5,982 nucleotides of DNA, from positions 1 through 5,982 of the forward strand of contig CAISYX010000251.1 of the NCBI GenBank assembly GCA_903889815.1. Reading direction: 5' to 3'. A model generated the notes under the pieces. That model made no database searches. It was not told the origin of the DNA and saw nothing but the letters and a program-made list of their open reading frames with translations. The stretch's first letter is position 1. Each line of letters starts with the position of its first letter. This stretch comes from an uncultured Gammaproteobacteria bacterium. GTDB lineage: Bacteria; Pseudomonadota; Gammaproteobacteria; Pseudomonadales; Pseudohongiellaceae. Position numbers and translations under genes: made by a program. Below are positions 1 through 5,982 of the stretch, one piece after another.

Positions 1-41
1 CGAGTTTCTCGGAATTGGAAACCCACGTCCGCAGTCGCTGA
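1..41 (+). CDS. motA: Flagellar motor stator protein MotA, C-terminal end only (partial)
   Basis: Bases 3-38 translate to SFSELETHVRSR, followed by TGA at 39-41. This matches the extreme C-terminus of MotA, where E. coli has a very similar RPSF-ELEEHVRAVK stretch before the stop. The two bases before codon 1 (cg) fit the preceding Pro codon. MotA is the four-helix inner-membrane stator subunit that works with MotB to couple ion flow to flagellar rotation. The tail stops directly after the HVR segment, so it is shorter than the E. coli one. Its position immediately upstream of motB on the same strand supports the call. Only 12 residues are visible, so the identification rests on this short match plus context. 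Confidence 0.72.
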   Translation, partial: SFSELETHVRSR

Positions 42-84
42 CTTGCGTTGCTGACAATCGCTACCTGACCCAAAGAGCCAGAAC

Positions 85-1026
85 GTGGAAAAGTCCGAAC
101 AGAACGTCGTCATCAAGCGTGTGAAAAAAGTCGAAGGCGGCCACCATGGCGGCGCGTGGAAGATTGCGTTCGCCGACTTCGCGCTGGCCCTGATGGCCTT
201 CTTCCTGGTGCTCTGGCTGATCGAATCCACCACCACCCTCGAGAAGATGGCCATCGCCGGTTACTTCTCTGACCCGACCAGCCTCGGCGCCGTGGGTGAC
301 GGCGGTACGCCCTATGTGCTCGACCTGCAGGGGCGTCCACTCAACATTACCAACCAAGGCTTGGATGTGTCGCTGGTGCGCCAGGATGAAGAGCCCAGGA
401 TCGATTCCGAGCAGGAGCTGGAGAATCCAGAATTCGCTGAACTGGCCAGGCTGCGCCAGATGGCTGCGCTGGAAAGCGTGCAGGGTGCCATCGAGGCAGA
501 GATCAACCTCAACCAGTCTTTCGAATGGTTTCGCGAGAGCGTGACATTCGAAGTGGTGGACGAAGGACTGATGGTGCAGATCATCGACCGCGAGGGCCGT
601 GCTCTGTTTGACAACGCGCAGACTCGCCTGCGGCCCTATGCCATGGAGATCCTCTGGGCCATGGGTCGAATCTTCGGTGCCGTGCCCAATCGTATCAGCG
701 TTTTCGGCCACACTGACTCCACGCCCTTTGGCGATGAAGACACCTACTCCAACTGGGAACTCTCAGCCGATCGCGCCAATGCGGCGCGCCGTGCGCTGGT
801 GGAAGGTGGCCTGCAGCCCCAGCAGATTTCGCAGATCATCGGCATGGGCGACTCCGAGCCGCTGAACCCGGAAAATCCGCTGGACGCCGCGAATCGCCGC
901 ATCGTGATCATGGTGCTGAACTCGGTGCTCGAAAATCAGGTTGAAGCGCAGTCCGAAGCCGGCCGCCAAGCCGGCACGCCGGCCGAAGAGCTGCTGCCCT
1001 CAACGCCGGAAGTGCAGATATTCTAG
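85..1026 (+). CDS. motB: Flagellar motor stator protein MotB
   Basis: This 313-residue protein is the peptidoglycan-anchoring stator subunit of the flagellar motor; with MotA it forms the ion channel that drives rotation. Residues 20-25 (HHGGAW) precede a single transmembrane helix at about 26-47. Asp31 in the IAFAD motif is the expected ion-carrying aspartate (Asp32 in E. coli). A plug and linker region follows at about 48-145. An OmpA/MotB peptidoglycan-binding domain spans about 150-280, with FGHTDS near 207-212, NWELSADRANAARR from 223 and the NRRI motif from 270. A 33-residue hydrophilic tail ends the protein. The start is GTG at 85, because an in-frame TGA at 52-54 leaves no earlier option, and AAAGAG at 72-77 is a reasonable ribosome binding site. 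The gene begins 43 bases after the motA stop and is presumably in one operon with it. A proton motor is likely from the MotB-type sequence, but ion specificity is not proven. Confidence 0.95.
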   Translation: MEKSEQNVVIKRVKKVEGGHHGGAWKIAFADFALALMAFFLVLWLIESTTTLEKMAIAGYFSDPTSLGAVGDGGTPYVLDLQGRPLNITNQGLDVSLVRQDEEPRIDSEQELENPEFAELARLRQMAALESVQGAIEAEINLNQSFEWFRESVTFEVVDEGLMVQIIDREGRALFDNAQTRLRPYAMEILWAMGRIFGAVPNRISVFGHTDSTPFGDEDTYSNWELSADRANAARRALVEGGLQPQQISQIIGMGDSEPLNPENPLDAANRRIVIMVLNSVLENQVEAQSEAGRQAGTPAEELLPSTPEVQIF

Positions 1027-1035
1027 GAAAGGGGT

Positions 1036-1052
1036 CGCTCAGCTGTTGAGCG
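1036..1052. terminator. Small hairpin between convergent motB and rsgA
   Basis: A perfect 6-base inverted repeat (CGCTCA, 5-base loop, TGAGCG) lies ten bases past the motB stop and covers the rsgA stop codon. The two genes converge with only 12 bases between stop codons, so a structure here could end transcription from both sides. Neither strand shows a convincing T-run after the stem, so it is at best a weak intrinsic terminator and could be chance. Confidence 0.28.
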
Positions 1053-2067
1053 TGGCAAGCAGGAAGAAGTAACTCGCCAGCCGCGCGGGGCTGATATGGC
1101 CCTCTTCGACGGCCAAACGCAAGGCACAGGCGGGTTCCTGCAGATGCTTGCAATCGCGGAAGCGGCAACGGCCCTGATAAGGACCAAACTCCACGAACCC
1201 GTCGAACACCATCTGCGGCTCCAGATTCCAGAGGCCGAACTCCCGGATGCCCGGTGAATCCACCAGGTCGCCACTGCCCGGCATGTGATACAGGCGCGCT
1301 GCTGTCGTGGTATGGGTGCCCTTCTCTTGGCCGGTGGACATACCCCCGACCGCCGCGTTGTCGGTCACCAGCGAGCCGCGCAGCGCATTGACCAGGGACG
1401 ACTTGCCCACCCCCGACTGTCCTACGAACACCACTGTCTGCGTGGACAGGAACTCCTTGAGGTGGGCGATGCCCTCGCCGCTGTGGGTAGACACTCGCAA
1501 CACCGGGTAGCCAATGCGAGTGTAATTGGCCAGCATCATTTCCAGCTCGGCATCGCGCCCTGCCTCCAGCATGTCCGTCTTGTTCAGCACCAGGAGGGGA
1601 CGCAGCCCCAGGTGTTCCGACATCACCAGATAGCGATCGATGAGATTGGCGAAGGCCTGGGGCTGCGGCGCGATGGTGATGGCGACGGCGGTGACATTGG
1701 CCGCGATGGGACGCAGATTGGCCTGCTGATTCGGCCGCGCCATCAGTGAGGTGCGCGGCTGCAGCGCCACCACGATGCCCGAGGCGTCGCCGTCGGCCTG
1801 CCAGATCACACGGTCGCCCGTGGCCAGAGCCGGTAGATTGGTGCGCTGGTAGCAGCGATAGATGCGCCCTTCCGTTTCCGGCGCGGTGCTTTCGATCTCG
1901 AGTTGTTGTCCGTAATGACAGATCACCAGACCGGGCTGTTCCGGTCCAAGTTCATCCGGGTTGGTTTCAGCCTTGCGCGGGTTCACGTCGTGAAGACGGT
2001 TCTGCCGATCCGCCTGATTGCGAGTGATGCGGGTGCGTTGCTGCTGACTGAGACGGCGTTTGGCCAT
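1039..2067 (-). CDS. rsgA: Small ribosomal subunit biogenesis GTPase RsgA
   Basis: This is a 342-residue circularly permuted GTPase (E. coli RsgA/YjeQ is 350) that acts late in 30S maturation, binding the decoding region and releasing RbfA. The basic N-terminus (MAKRRLSQQQRTRI) is typical of the family and is followed by an OB-fold region at about 45-110. The G motifs appear in permuted order: G4 NKTD at 162-165, G1 GQSGVGKS at 216-223, a G2 region with THTTT at 251-255 and G3 DSPG at 270-273. A C-terminal zinc site has all four ligands: Cys301, Cys306, His308 and Cys314. The start was placed at the ATG at 2067 because family homology begins there. A 12-codon extension to a TTG at 2103 has no ribosome binding site and would begin at the likely transcription start. 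The Shine-Dalgarno sequence for the ATG is also weak. The gene is divergent from orn, as in E. coli and Pseudomonas. Confidence 0.96.
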   Translation of the reverse strand: MAKRRLSQQQRTRITRNQADRQNRLHDVNPRKAETNPDELGPEQPGLVICHYGQQLEIESTAPETEGRIYRCYQRTNLPALATGDRVIWQADGDASGIVVALQPRTSLMARPNQQANLRPIAANVTAVAITIAPQPQAFANLIDRYLVMSEHLGLRPLLVLNKTDMLEAGRDAELEMMLANYTRIGYPVLRVSTHSGEGIAHLKEFLSTQTVVFVGQSGVGKSSLVNALRGSLVTDNAAVGGMSTGQEKGTHTTTAARLYHMPGSGDLVDSPGIREFGLWNLEPQMVFDGFVEFGPYQGRCRFRDCKHLQEPACALRLAVEEGHISPARLASYFFLLATLNS

Positions 2068-2113
2068 GAAAGTTGGGGAATCCTGGTGTCCGGAGGTTGG
2101 CAAGCTGGCGCGC

Positions 2114-2119
2114 AGTGTA
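2114..2119 (-). promoter_or_regulatory. Possible -10 box for rsgA
   Basis: Read on the minus strand, these bases are TACACT, which matches 4 of 6 positions of the sigma-70 -10 consensus. They would place a transcription start about 40 bases before the rsgA ATG. No good -35 hexamer is visible at 16-18 bases upstream. The same hexamer occurs at a similar place before the aminotransferase gene. This is weak evidence. Confidence 0.3.
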
Positions 2120-2163
2120 CCCCAATTGCCTGCCCGCGACGCACTGCCGCCCGCTGGCTGCTC

Positions 2164-2172
2164 TGCTACAAT
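2164..2172 (+). promoter_or_regulatory. Extended -10 promoter for orn
   Basis: The bases TGCTACAAT form an extended -10 element: TG, one base, then TACAAT, which matches 5 of 6 consensus positions. At a 17-base spacing the -35 hexamer is CTGCCG (3 of 6), which is acceptable because an extended -10 lowers the need for a -35. Transcription would begin near 2179, giving a leader of about 45 bases with an AGGA ribosome binding site at 2213-2216, seven bases before the orn ATG. The rest of the 156-base rsgA-orn spacer shows no operator or RNA structure that I can recognise. Confidence 0.55.
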
Positions 2173-2223
2173 CCCGCCCGCACTCGCCGGCAGCCAGCCT
2201 GGCCCACTTCACAGGAACACCTG

Positions 2224-2775
2224 ATGAGCAAACTCGAAAAGAAGCAAACCCTGATCTGGATCGATCTGGAGATGACAGGCCTGATCCCCGAAACTGACCG
2301 CATCATCGAAATTGCCACGCTGGTGACCGACGGCCACCTGAACGTGATCGCCGAAGGCCCCGTGCTGGCCGTGAAGCAGTCTGACGCCGCGCTGGCCGGC
2401 ATGGACGACTGGAATCAGCGCACCCACGGGCAGTCAGGCCTGATCGAGCGCGTGCGCCACAGCCTGACCGGCAATGCCGAGGCCGAGGCCATTACCCTGG
2501 CCTTCCTGAAGGAGTTCTCCGAACGCGGTGCCTCGCCCATGTGCGGCAACAGCATCTGTCAGGACCGACGCTTTCTGGCGCGCTACATGCCGACGCTGGA
2601 GGCCTTCTTCCACTATCGCAATCTGGATGTGAGCACGGTGAAGGAGCTGGCGCGGCGCTGGGCGCCAGAGGTACTGAATTCATTGAAGAAGCGGACAACG
2701 CATCAGGCGATGGACGACATCAAGGATTCGATCAGCGAGCTGCACCACTACCGGGAGCACTTTTTCAGGATCTGA
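2224..2775 (+). CDS. orn: Oligoribonuclease
   Basis: This 183-residue protein (E. coli Orn is 181) is the DEDDh 3'-5' exonuclease that degrades the shortest RNA fragments, mainly dinucleotides, to mononucleotides in the cytoplasm. In Pseudomonas it also clears pGpG from c-di-GMP breakdown. All five DEDDh residues are present: Asp14 and Glu16 in WIDLEMTGL, Asp114 in CQDRRFL, and His160 and Asp165 in THQAMDDIKDS. Spacing equals that of E. coli with a two-residue N-terminal offset. The ATG at 2224 was chosen because AGGA sits seven bases upstream and MSKLEKKQTLIWIDLEMTGL is the normal N-terminus. The frame stays open further upstream, but that part overlaps rsgA and is not Orn-like. The gene is divergent from rsgA and convergent with queG, and has its own promoter. 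Confidence 0.97.
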   Translation: MSKLEKKQTLIWIDLEMTGLIPETDRIIEIATLVTDGHLNVIAEGPVLAVKQSDAALAGMDDWNQRTHGQSGLIERVRHSLTGNAEAEAITLAFLKEFSERGASPMCGNSICQDRRFLARYMPTLEAFFHYRNLDVSTVKELARRWAPEVLNSLKKRTTHQAMDDIKDSISELHHYREHFFRI

Positions 2776-2777
2776 CA

Positions 2778-2805
2778 CTGTGGGAGTGGGCCCGCTCTCA
2801 CACAG
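2778..2805. repeat. REP-like imperfect inverted repeat between orn and queG
   Basis: The sequence starts CTGTGGGAG and ends CTCTCACACAG. It folds into a hairpin with 5 base pairs, one mismatch, 3 base pairs, then a weak GC-rich top. It starts two bases after the orn stop and includes the queG stop. The left arm TGTGGGAGTGGGC closely resembles the head of REP elements that are abundant in Pseudomonas (TGTGGGAGCGGGC), which often lie between convergent genes. It could instead be a bidirectional transcription terminator, although no T-run follows on either strand. Only one copy is seen in this window, so its repeat status is inferred. Confidence 0.4.
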
Positions 2806-3895
2806 GGCCTCCTTCCACATGCCGCCCCAGCGCCCATGCCACATGCTCGCGGACCAGGGCGGAGGGGTGGGCGGCGCGGGCCCGCAGCGCGGTCAGAATC
2901 GCGGGCGTGGTCGGCGCATTGCCCAGTGCCACCGCCAGGTTGCGCAGCCAGCATTCGTAGCCGATGCGGCGGATGGCTGAGCCTTCGGTGCAGCGCAGAA
3001 ACTCCTCCTCACTCCACAGAAACAGGTCCGTCAGCTGCGCATCGTCCAGGCTGTGGCGCGGGCGGAAGTCGTCTTCCTTGCTCACCCGCGTGAACTTGTT
3101 CCAGGGGCAGATCAGCTGGCAGTCGTCGCAGCCGAACACGCGGTTGCCCATCAGCGGACGCAGTTCCAGAGGGATGGCGTCGCGCAGCTCGATGGTCAGG
3201 TAGGAGATGCAGCGGCGGGCGTCCAGCACGTTCGGGCCCACGAAGGCCTGGGTGGGGCAGATGTCCAGACACGCCGTGCAGCTGCCGCAGTGTGCCGTGG
3301 TGGGGGTGTCCACCGGCAGGGGCAGGTCGGTGAACAGCTCCGCCAGAAAGAACCACGAGCCGGCCTGCTTGTTGATCAGCATGGTGTTCTTGCCGATCCA
3401 GCCCAGGCCCGCCTTCTCGGCCAGGGCACGTTCCAGCACCGGCGCGCTGTCCACGAAGGCGCGGTAGCCGAAGGGGCCAGTGGCCTCGGTAATGCGGTCG
3501 GCCAGCCTTTGCAGACGCTTGCGGATCAGCTTGTGATAGTCCCGCCCGCGGGCATAGCGCGACACATAGGCCTTGTCGGCCTGCTTCAGCGGCGCCAGGG
3601 AATTGGCGGTGGTCAGCGCGTAGTCCATGCGCACGCAGACCACCCGCAGCGTGTCGGGCACCAGCGTCTGGGGCTCCAGCCGCAGGCTGCCGTGACGCGC
3701 CATATAGTCCATCTCGCCGTGGTAGTGATTGGCCAGCCAGTGCTCCAGATGCGGGCGATAGGCCGAGAGGTCCACATCGGTGATAGCCACCTCCTGAAAC
3801 CCCAGCTCCCCGCCCCAGACTTTGATGTCGCGGGCCAGCTGCGCCAGCGCCGCACCGTCGAGGCGGTGCGGCTTGCTCTCCGGCGCGGTCGCCAT
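2798..3895 (-). CDS. queG: Epoxyqueuosine reductase QueG
   Basis: QueG reduces epoxyqueuosine to queuosine, the last step in modifying the wobble base of tRNAs for Asp, Asn, His and Tyr. It uses cobalamin and two [4Fe-4S] clusters in the cytoplasm. The protein has 365 residues (E. coli 379). A conserved N-terminal cobalamin-binding part runs to about 190 and includes RYARGRDYHK near 113-122, VDSAPVLER near 148-156 (Asp149 fits the proposed catalytic acid) and GLGWIGKN near 163-170. The ferredoxin-like part has CGSCTACLDICP (Cys203, 206, 209, 213) and then Cys229 with GCDDCQLICPWN (Cys256, 259, 263), giving eight ligands for two clusters. The C-terminal 60 residues look helical and HEAT-like. 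The ATG follows the upstream aminotransferase stop by a single base and has no strong ribosome binding site of its own, so translation is probably coupled. The usual gammaproteobacterial partner nnr is not adjacent. Confidence 0.96.
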   Translation of the reverse strand: MATAPESKPHRLDGAALAQLARDIKVWGGELGFQEVAITDVDLSAYRPHLEHWLANHYHGEMDYMARHGSLRLEPQTLVPDTLRVVCVRMDYALTTANSLAPLKQADKAYVSRYARGRDYHKLIRKRLQRLADRITEATGPFGYRAFVDSAPVLERALAEKAGLGWIGKNTMLINKQAGSWFFLAELFTDLPLPVDTPTTAHCGSCTACLDICPTQAFVGPNVLDARRCISYLTIELRDAIPLELRPLMGNRVFGCDDCQLICPWNKFTRVSKEDDFRPRHSLDDAQLTDLFLWSEEEFLRCTEGSAIRRIGYECWLRNLAVALGNAPTTPAILTALRARAAHPSALVREHVAWALGRHVEGGPV

Positions 3896-3896
3896 C

Positions 3897-5036
3897 TCAG
3901 AGTGCCCGCAGAATGGCAGCCGCTGCTTCCAGCGTGGAGTCGTCCTTGCAGAAACAGAAGCGGATCAGGGTGCTGCCCGGGGCAGTCGCATAGAACGGCG
4001 TCAGTGGAATGGCCGCCACGCCCTTGTGCTGTGTCATCCAGTTCACAAAGGCCGTGTCGTCCTGCTGGCTGATGGCGCTGTAATCCACCAGCTGGAAATA
4101 GGTGCCGCTCGAGGGCGTGTAGCGAAAGCGCGAGCCCTCCAGCAGCCGGCAGAAGGTGTCGCGTTTCTCCTGGTAGAAGGCCGGCAGCTCCTTCGCATGC
4201 TCGGGGCACTGCGCCATGAAGTCGGCCAGCGCGAACTGAATGAAGCTGGGCGAGGTGAAGGTGACGAACTGGTGCACCTTGCGGAACTCTGTCGTCAGTG
4301 CCGCCGGCGCCACGCAATAGGCCAGCTTCCAGCCCGTGGCATGGTAGGTCTTGCCGAACGAGAACACCGCGAAGCTGCGCGCCCGCAGCTCGGGGTGACG
4401 CAGCACGCTCTGGTGCACTCCGCCGTCGTAGACCATGTGTTCGTACACCTCGTCCGACAGCACCAGAATGTCGGTGTCGCGGGTCAGTGCTGCCAGCGTG
4501 TCGATGTCCTGGGCGCTCAGCACTGCGCCGCTGGGGTTGTGGGGCGTGTTGATGATGATCAGCCGCGTGCGGGGCGTCAGGGCGTCCTGCACCTGTTGCC
4601 AGTCCACGTGGAAATCCGGCAGGCGTAGCTGGATGTGGATGGCCTTGCCGCCCGCCAGGCGGATGGCCGGGTCATAGGAATCATAGGCCGGGTCGAACAC
4701 GATCACCTCGTCGCCCGGGGCCACACTGGCCTGAATGGCGTCGAACAGTGCCTCGGTGGCGCCCGAGGTCACCGTCACTTCCTGATCCATGTCCGCCGGG
4801 CAGCCGTAATGATCCAGCACCTTCGCTGCGATCTGTTCCCGCAGCGCCGGAATGCCCGTCATGGGCGGGTACTGGTTGCGGCGGTCGTTCAGATAATGGG
4901 CCACGCGTTCGCGCAGAGGCGCCGGACAATCGAAGTCCGGGAAGCCCTGGGAAAGGTTGATGGCCCCATGCTCCTGTGCCATTCTCGACATGACTGTGAA
5001 AATGGTGGTGCCGATATCCGGGAGTTTGCTGCGCAC
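3897..5036 (-). CDS. ybdL: PLP-dependent aminotransferase, YbdL-like (methionine aminotransferase)
   Basis: This is a 379-residue fold-type I PLP enzyme of the class I/II aminotransferases. It resembles E. coli YbdL (386 residues) along its whole length: SKLPDIGTTIF at the N-terminus, INLSQGFPDFD near 26-36, TSGATEAL near 90-97, NTPHNPSG at 163-170, SDEVYEH at 194-200, SFGKTYH at 226-232 and LIRFCF at 357-362. Lys229 is the expected PLP Schiff-base lysine, Asp195 and Tyr198 hold the pyridine ring and phenol contact, and Arg359 binds the substrate carboxylate. YbdL prefers methionine, with histidine and phenylalanine also used, and 2-oxo acids as acceptors. The wider family includes kynurenine aminotransferase/cysteine-conjugate beta-lyase, so a C-S lyase role is possible next to ovoA. 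The start is GTG at 5036 with GAGG seven bases upstream. The gene is first in a unit with queG. The family call is firm; the substrate is inferred. Confidence 0.88.
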   Translation of the reverse strand: MRSKLPDIGTTIFTVMSRMAQEHGAINLSQGFPDFDCPAPLRERVAHYLNDRRNQYPPMTGIPALREQIAAKVLDHYGCPADMDQEVTVTSGATEALFDAIQASVAPGDEVIVFDPAYDSYDPAIRLAGGKAIHIQLRLPDFHVDWQQVQDALTPRTRLIIINTPHNPSGAVLSAQDIDTLAALTRDTDILVLSDEVYEHMVYDGGVHQSVLRHPELRARSFAVFSFGKTYHATGWKLAYCVAPAALTTEFRKVHQFVTFTSPSFIQFALADFMAQCPEHAKELPAFYQEKRDTFCRLLEGSRFRYTPSSGTYFQLVDYSAISQQDDTAFVNWMTQHKGVAAIPLTPFYATAPGSTLIRFCFCKDDSTLEAAAAILRAL

Positions 5037-5066
5037 GGGCGAACCTCGTCAGTGTGTATGCCGGCC

Positions 5067-5072
5067 AGTGTA
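5067..5072 (-). promoter_or_regulatory. Possible -10 box for the aminotransferase-queG unit
   Basis: On the minus strand the bases read TACACT (4 of 6 to the -10 consensus), about 31 bases before the GTG start. No convincing -35 hexamer lies at the right distance. The 107-base divergent spacer (5037-5143) must hold promoters for both the aminotransferase and ovoA. Its half nearest ovoA is locally AT-richer, with a CATTCATTCATCA stretch, but I see no clear plus-strand promoter or operator there. Confidence 0.25.
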
Positions 5073-5143
5073 ACGCGAGTCTGATACCAAGGTCTCTCCA
5101 CCCATCATCACATTCATTCATCAAAGACAGCGCAGTGACCTTC

Positions 5144-5982
5144 ATGGAAAAAAAACTCGGCAAGACTCCGGCGCGCAATGCCGAGGCCACTATCTTTGCG
5201 GCCTCCAGCGTAGCCTCCAAACCCATCTCCTCTCTGAAGCTGCTGGACATACGCGCCGGCCGTGACGCCTTGCTGCACTATTTCGACAACACCTGGGCGC
5301 TGACTGAAACCCTGTTCTCGGCCCTGACCAGCGACGAAGCCTATTACCTGCGGCCTTATCACAATACGCGCCACCCGCTGATCTTCTACTTCGCGCACCC
5401 CGTGACCTTCTACATCAACAAGCTGCTGGTGGCCGGCCTGCTGACCGAGCCCGTCAACAAGCACTTCGAAGTGCTGTTCGAAACCGGCGTGGACGAAATG
5501 AGCTGGGACGACCTGCACGAGGGCGACCAGAGCATCTGGCCCCCGCTGCACGAAGTGGTGGCGTACCGGCAGAAGGTGCGCGAGATCGTGCGCCACGTCA
5601 TCCAGACCCATCCCGAATTCGACAAGCCCATCACCATGGACAGCCCCGGCTGGGCGCTGGTGATGTGTTTCGAGCACGAGCGCATTCATCTGGAAACCTC
5701 CAGCGTGCTGATGCGCGAACTGCCCGCCCAGCATGTGAAGCCCCCGGAACGCTGGCCCGAGGTGCTGCTGCGACAAGACCCCCAACCCAACACCCGCCCG
5801 CAACCCGATGTGCATTACCCCGCCAAGAACCCGATGAACAACGTGGCTGCCAGCAGCGTGCGCCTGGGCAAACCCCGCGACTGGCCGAGCTTCGGCTGGG
5901 ACAACGAATACGGCGAAGACAAGCGCCACACCGCCGCCTTCAAGGCCAGCCAGCGCCTGATCAGCAACGGCGAGTTCTACGA
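5144..5982 (+). CDS. ovoA: 5-histidylcysteine sulfoxide synthase OvoA, N-terminal part (runs off the window end)
   Basis: OvoA is a non-heme iron enzyme that joins cysteine to C5 of histidine with oxygen, making the sulfoxide precursor of the thiol-histidine antioxidant ovothiol. Full-length forms also carry a C-terminal SAM methyltransferase that methylates 5-thiohistidine. The visible 279 residues cover the DinB-like N-terminal domain and the start of the FGE-like catalytic domain. Hallmarks are HPLIFYFAHPVTFYINKL near 77-94, DEMSWDDL near 117-124, the iron motif HERIHLE at 178-184 followed by TSSVLMRELP, and WPSFGWDNEYG near 247-257. His85, His178 and His182 are the likely iron ligands. 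The start is ATG 5144; an in-frame GTG at 5135 is an alternative, and neither has a strong ribosome binding site. The related EgtB and SenA are less likely, because DEMSWDDL and the N-terminal layout are OvoA-like. The frame is open to the last base. Confidence 0.9.
   Translation, partial: MEKKLGKTPARNAEATIFAASSVASKPISSLKLLDIRAGRDALLHYFDNTWALTETLFSALTSDEAYYLRPYHNTRHPLIFYFAHPVTFYINKLLVAGLLTEPVNKHFEVLFETGVDEMSWDDLHEGDQSIWPPLHEVVAYRQKVREIVRHVIQTHPEFDKPITMDSPGWALVMCFEHERIHLETSSVLMRELPAQHVKPPERWPEVLLRQDPQPNTRPQPDVHYPAKNPMNNVAASSVRLGKPRDWPSFGWDNEYGEDKRHTAAFKASQRLISNGEFY

Noticed and set aside
61..711. 216-codon minus-strand open frame opposite motB
   Set aside because: The motB frame has the membrane aspartate and the OmpA-like domain; the antisense frame has nothing recognisable.
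2068..2103. 12-codon extension of RsgA to a TTG start
   Set aside because: There is no ribosome binding site, it is not part of the usual family N-terminus, and it would start almost at the inferred transcription start.
1903..2223. N-terminal extension of Orn upstream to an ATG at 1903
   Set aside because: The extra residues overlap rsgA and the divergent promoter region, are not Orn-like, and the ATG at 2224 has a good ribosome binding site and the normal family start.
2776..2797. tRNA genes between orn and queG, as found in E. coli
   Set aside because: Only 22 bases separate the two stop codons, so there is no room for a tRNA and none is seen.
3053..4072. 339-codon plus-strand open frame antisense to queG
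   Set aside because: It lies wholly opposite queG and the end of the aminotransferase, both of which have full motif sets. Its translation is low-complexity and rich in Arg, Gln, Val and His with no recognisable motif, as expected of a shadow frame in GC-rich DNA.
3822..4628. 268-codon plus-strand open frame opposite the aminotransferase
   Set aside because: It is a mirror frame of a well-conserved enzyme with no motifs of its own.
5135..5143. Alternative GTG start for ovoA, three codons upstream
   Set aside because: It is possible and in frame, but the ribosome binding site is no better than for the ATG at 5144, so the ATG was kept.
5114..5929. 271-codon minus-strand open frame opposite ovoA
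   Set aside because: The plus frame has clear OvoA motifs. The minus frame is rich in His, Gln, Val and Gly, has no recognisable family and shows no plausible role.

Overview
The window is a GC-rich, densely packed chromosomal segment from a gammaproteobacterium. The basis for this is the order motA-motB > < rsgA / orn > < queG. From memory, this arrangement of motor genes, ribosome-assembly GTPase, oligoribonuclease and epoxyqueuosine reductase is typical of Pseudomonas and related Pseudomonadales or Oceanospirillales; Enterobacteriaceae share the rsgA/orn/queG part. The sequence alone does not fix the genus. ovoA fits a marine or environmental gammaproteobacterium but is not diagnostic.

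Layout, left to right. Bases 1-41 hold the last 12 codons of motA. motB (85-1026, +) follows, and the two encode the flagellar stator. motB converges on rsgA (1039-2067, -), with 12 bases between the stop codons and a small hairpin there. rsgA and orn (2224-2775, +) diverge from a 156-base region that carries a good extended -10 promoter for orn and a weaker -10 box for rsgA. orn converges on queG (2798-3895, -) across a 28-base imperfect inverted repeat that resembles the REP elements of Pseudomonas. queG is the second gene of a two-gene minus-strand unit. The first gene is a YbdL-like PLP aminotransferase (3897-5036, -), whose stop codon lies one base before the queG start. Divergent from it, across 107 bases, is ovoA (5144 to beyond the window end, +), which encodes the iron-dependent enzyme that opens ovothiol biosynthesis.

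Functionally, the left two thirds are housekeeping: motility, 30S subunit maturation, turnover of short RNAs and tRNA queuosine modification. The right third may be a metabolic module. OvoA makes a histidyl-cysteine sulfoxide, which a PLP-dependent C-S lyase (OvoB) must then cleave. The divergent aminotransferase belongs to a family that includes cysteine-conjugate beta-lyases, so it is a reasonable but unproven OvoB candidate. I found no mobile element, CRISPR array, RNA gene or clearly new system. All complete genes are intact and show their expected catalytic residues.
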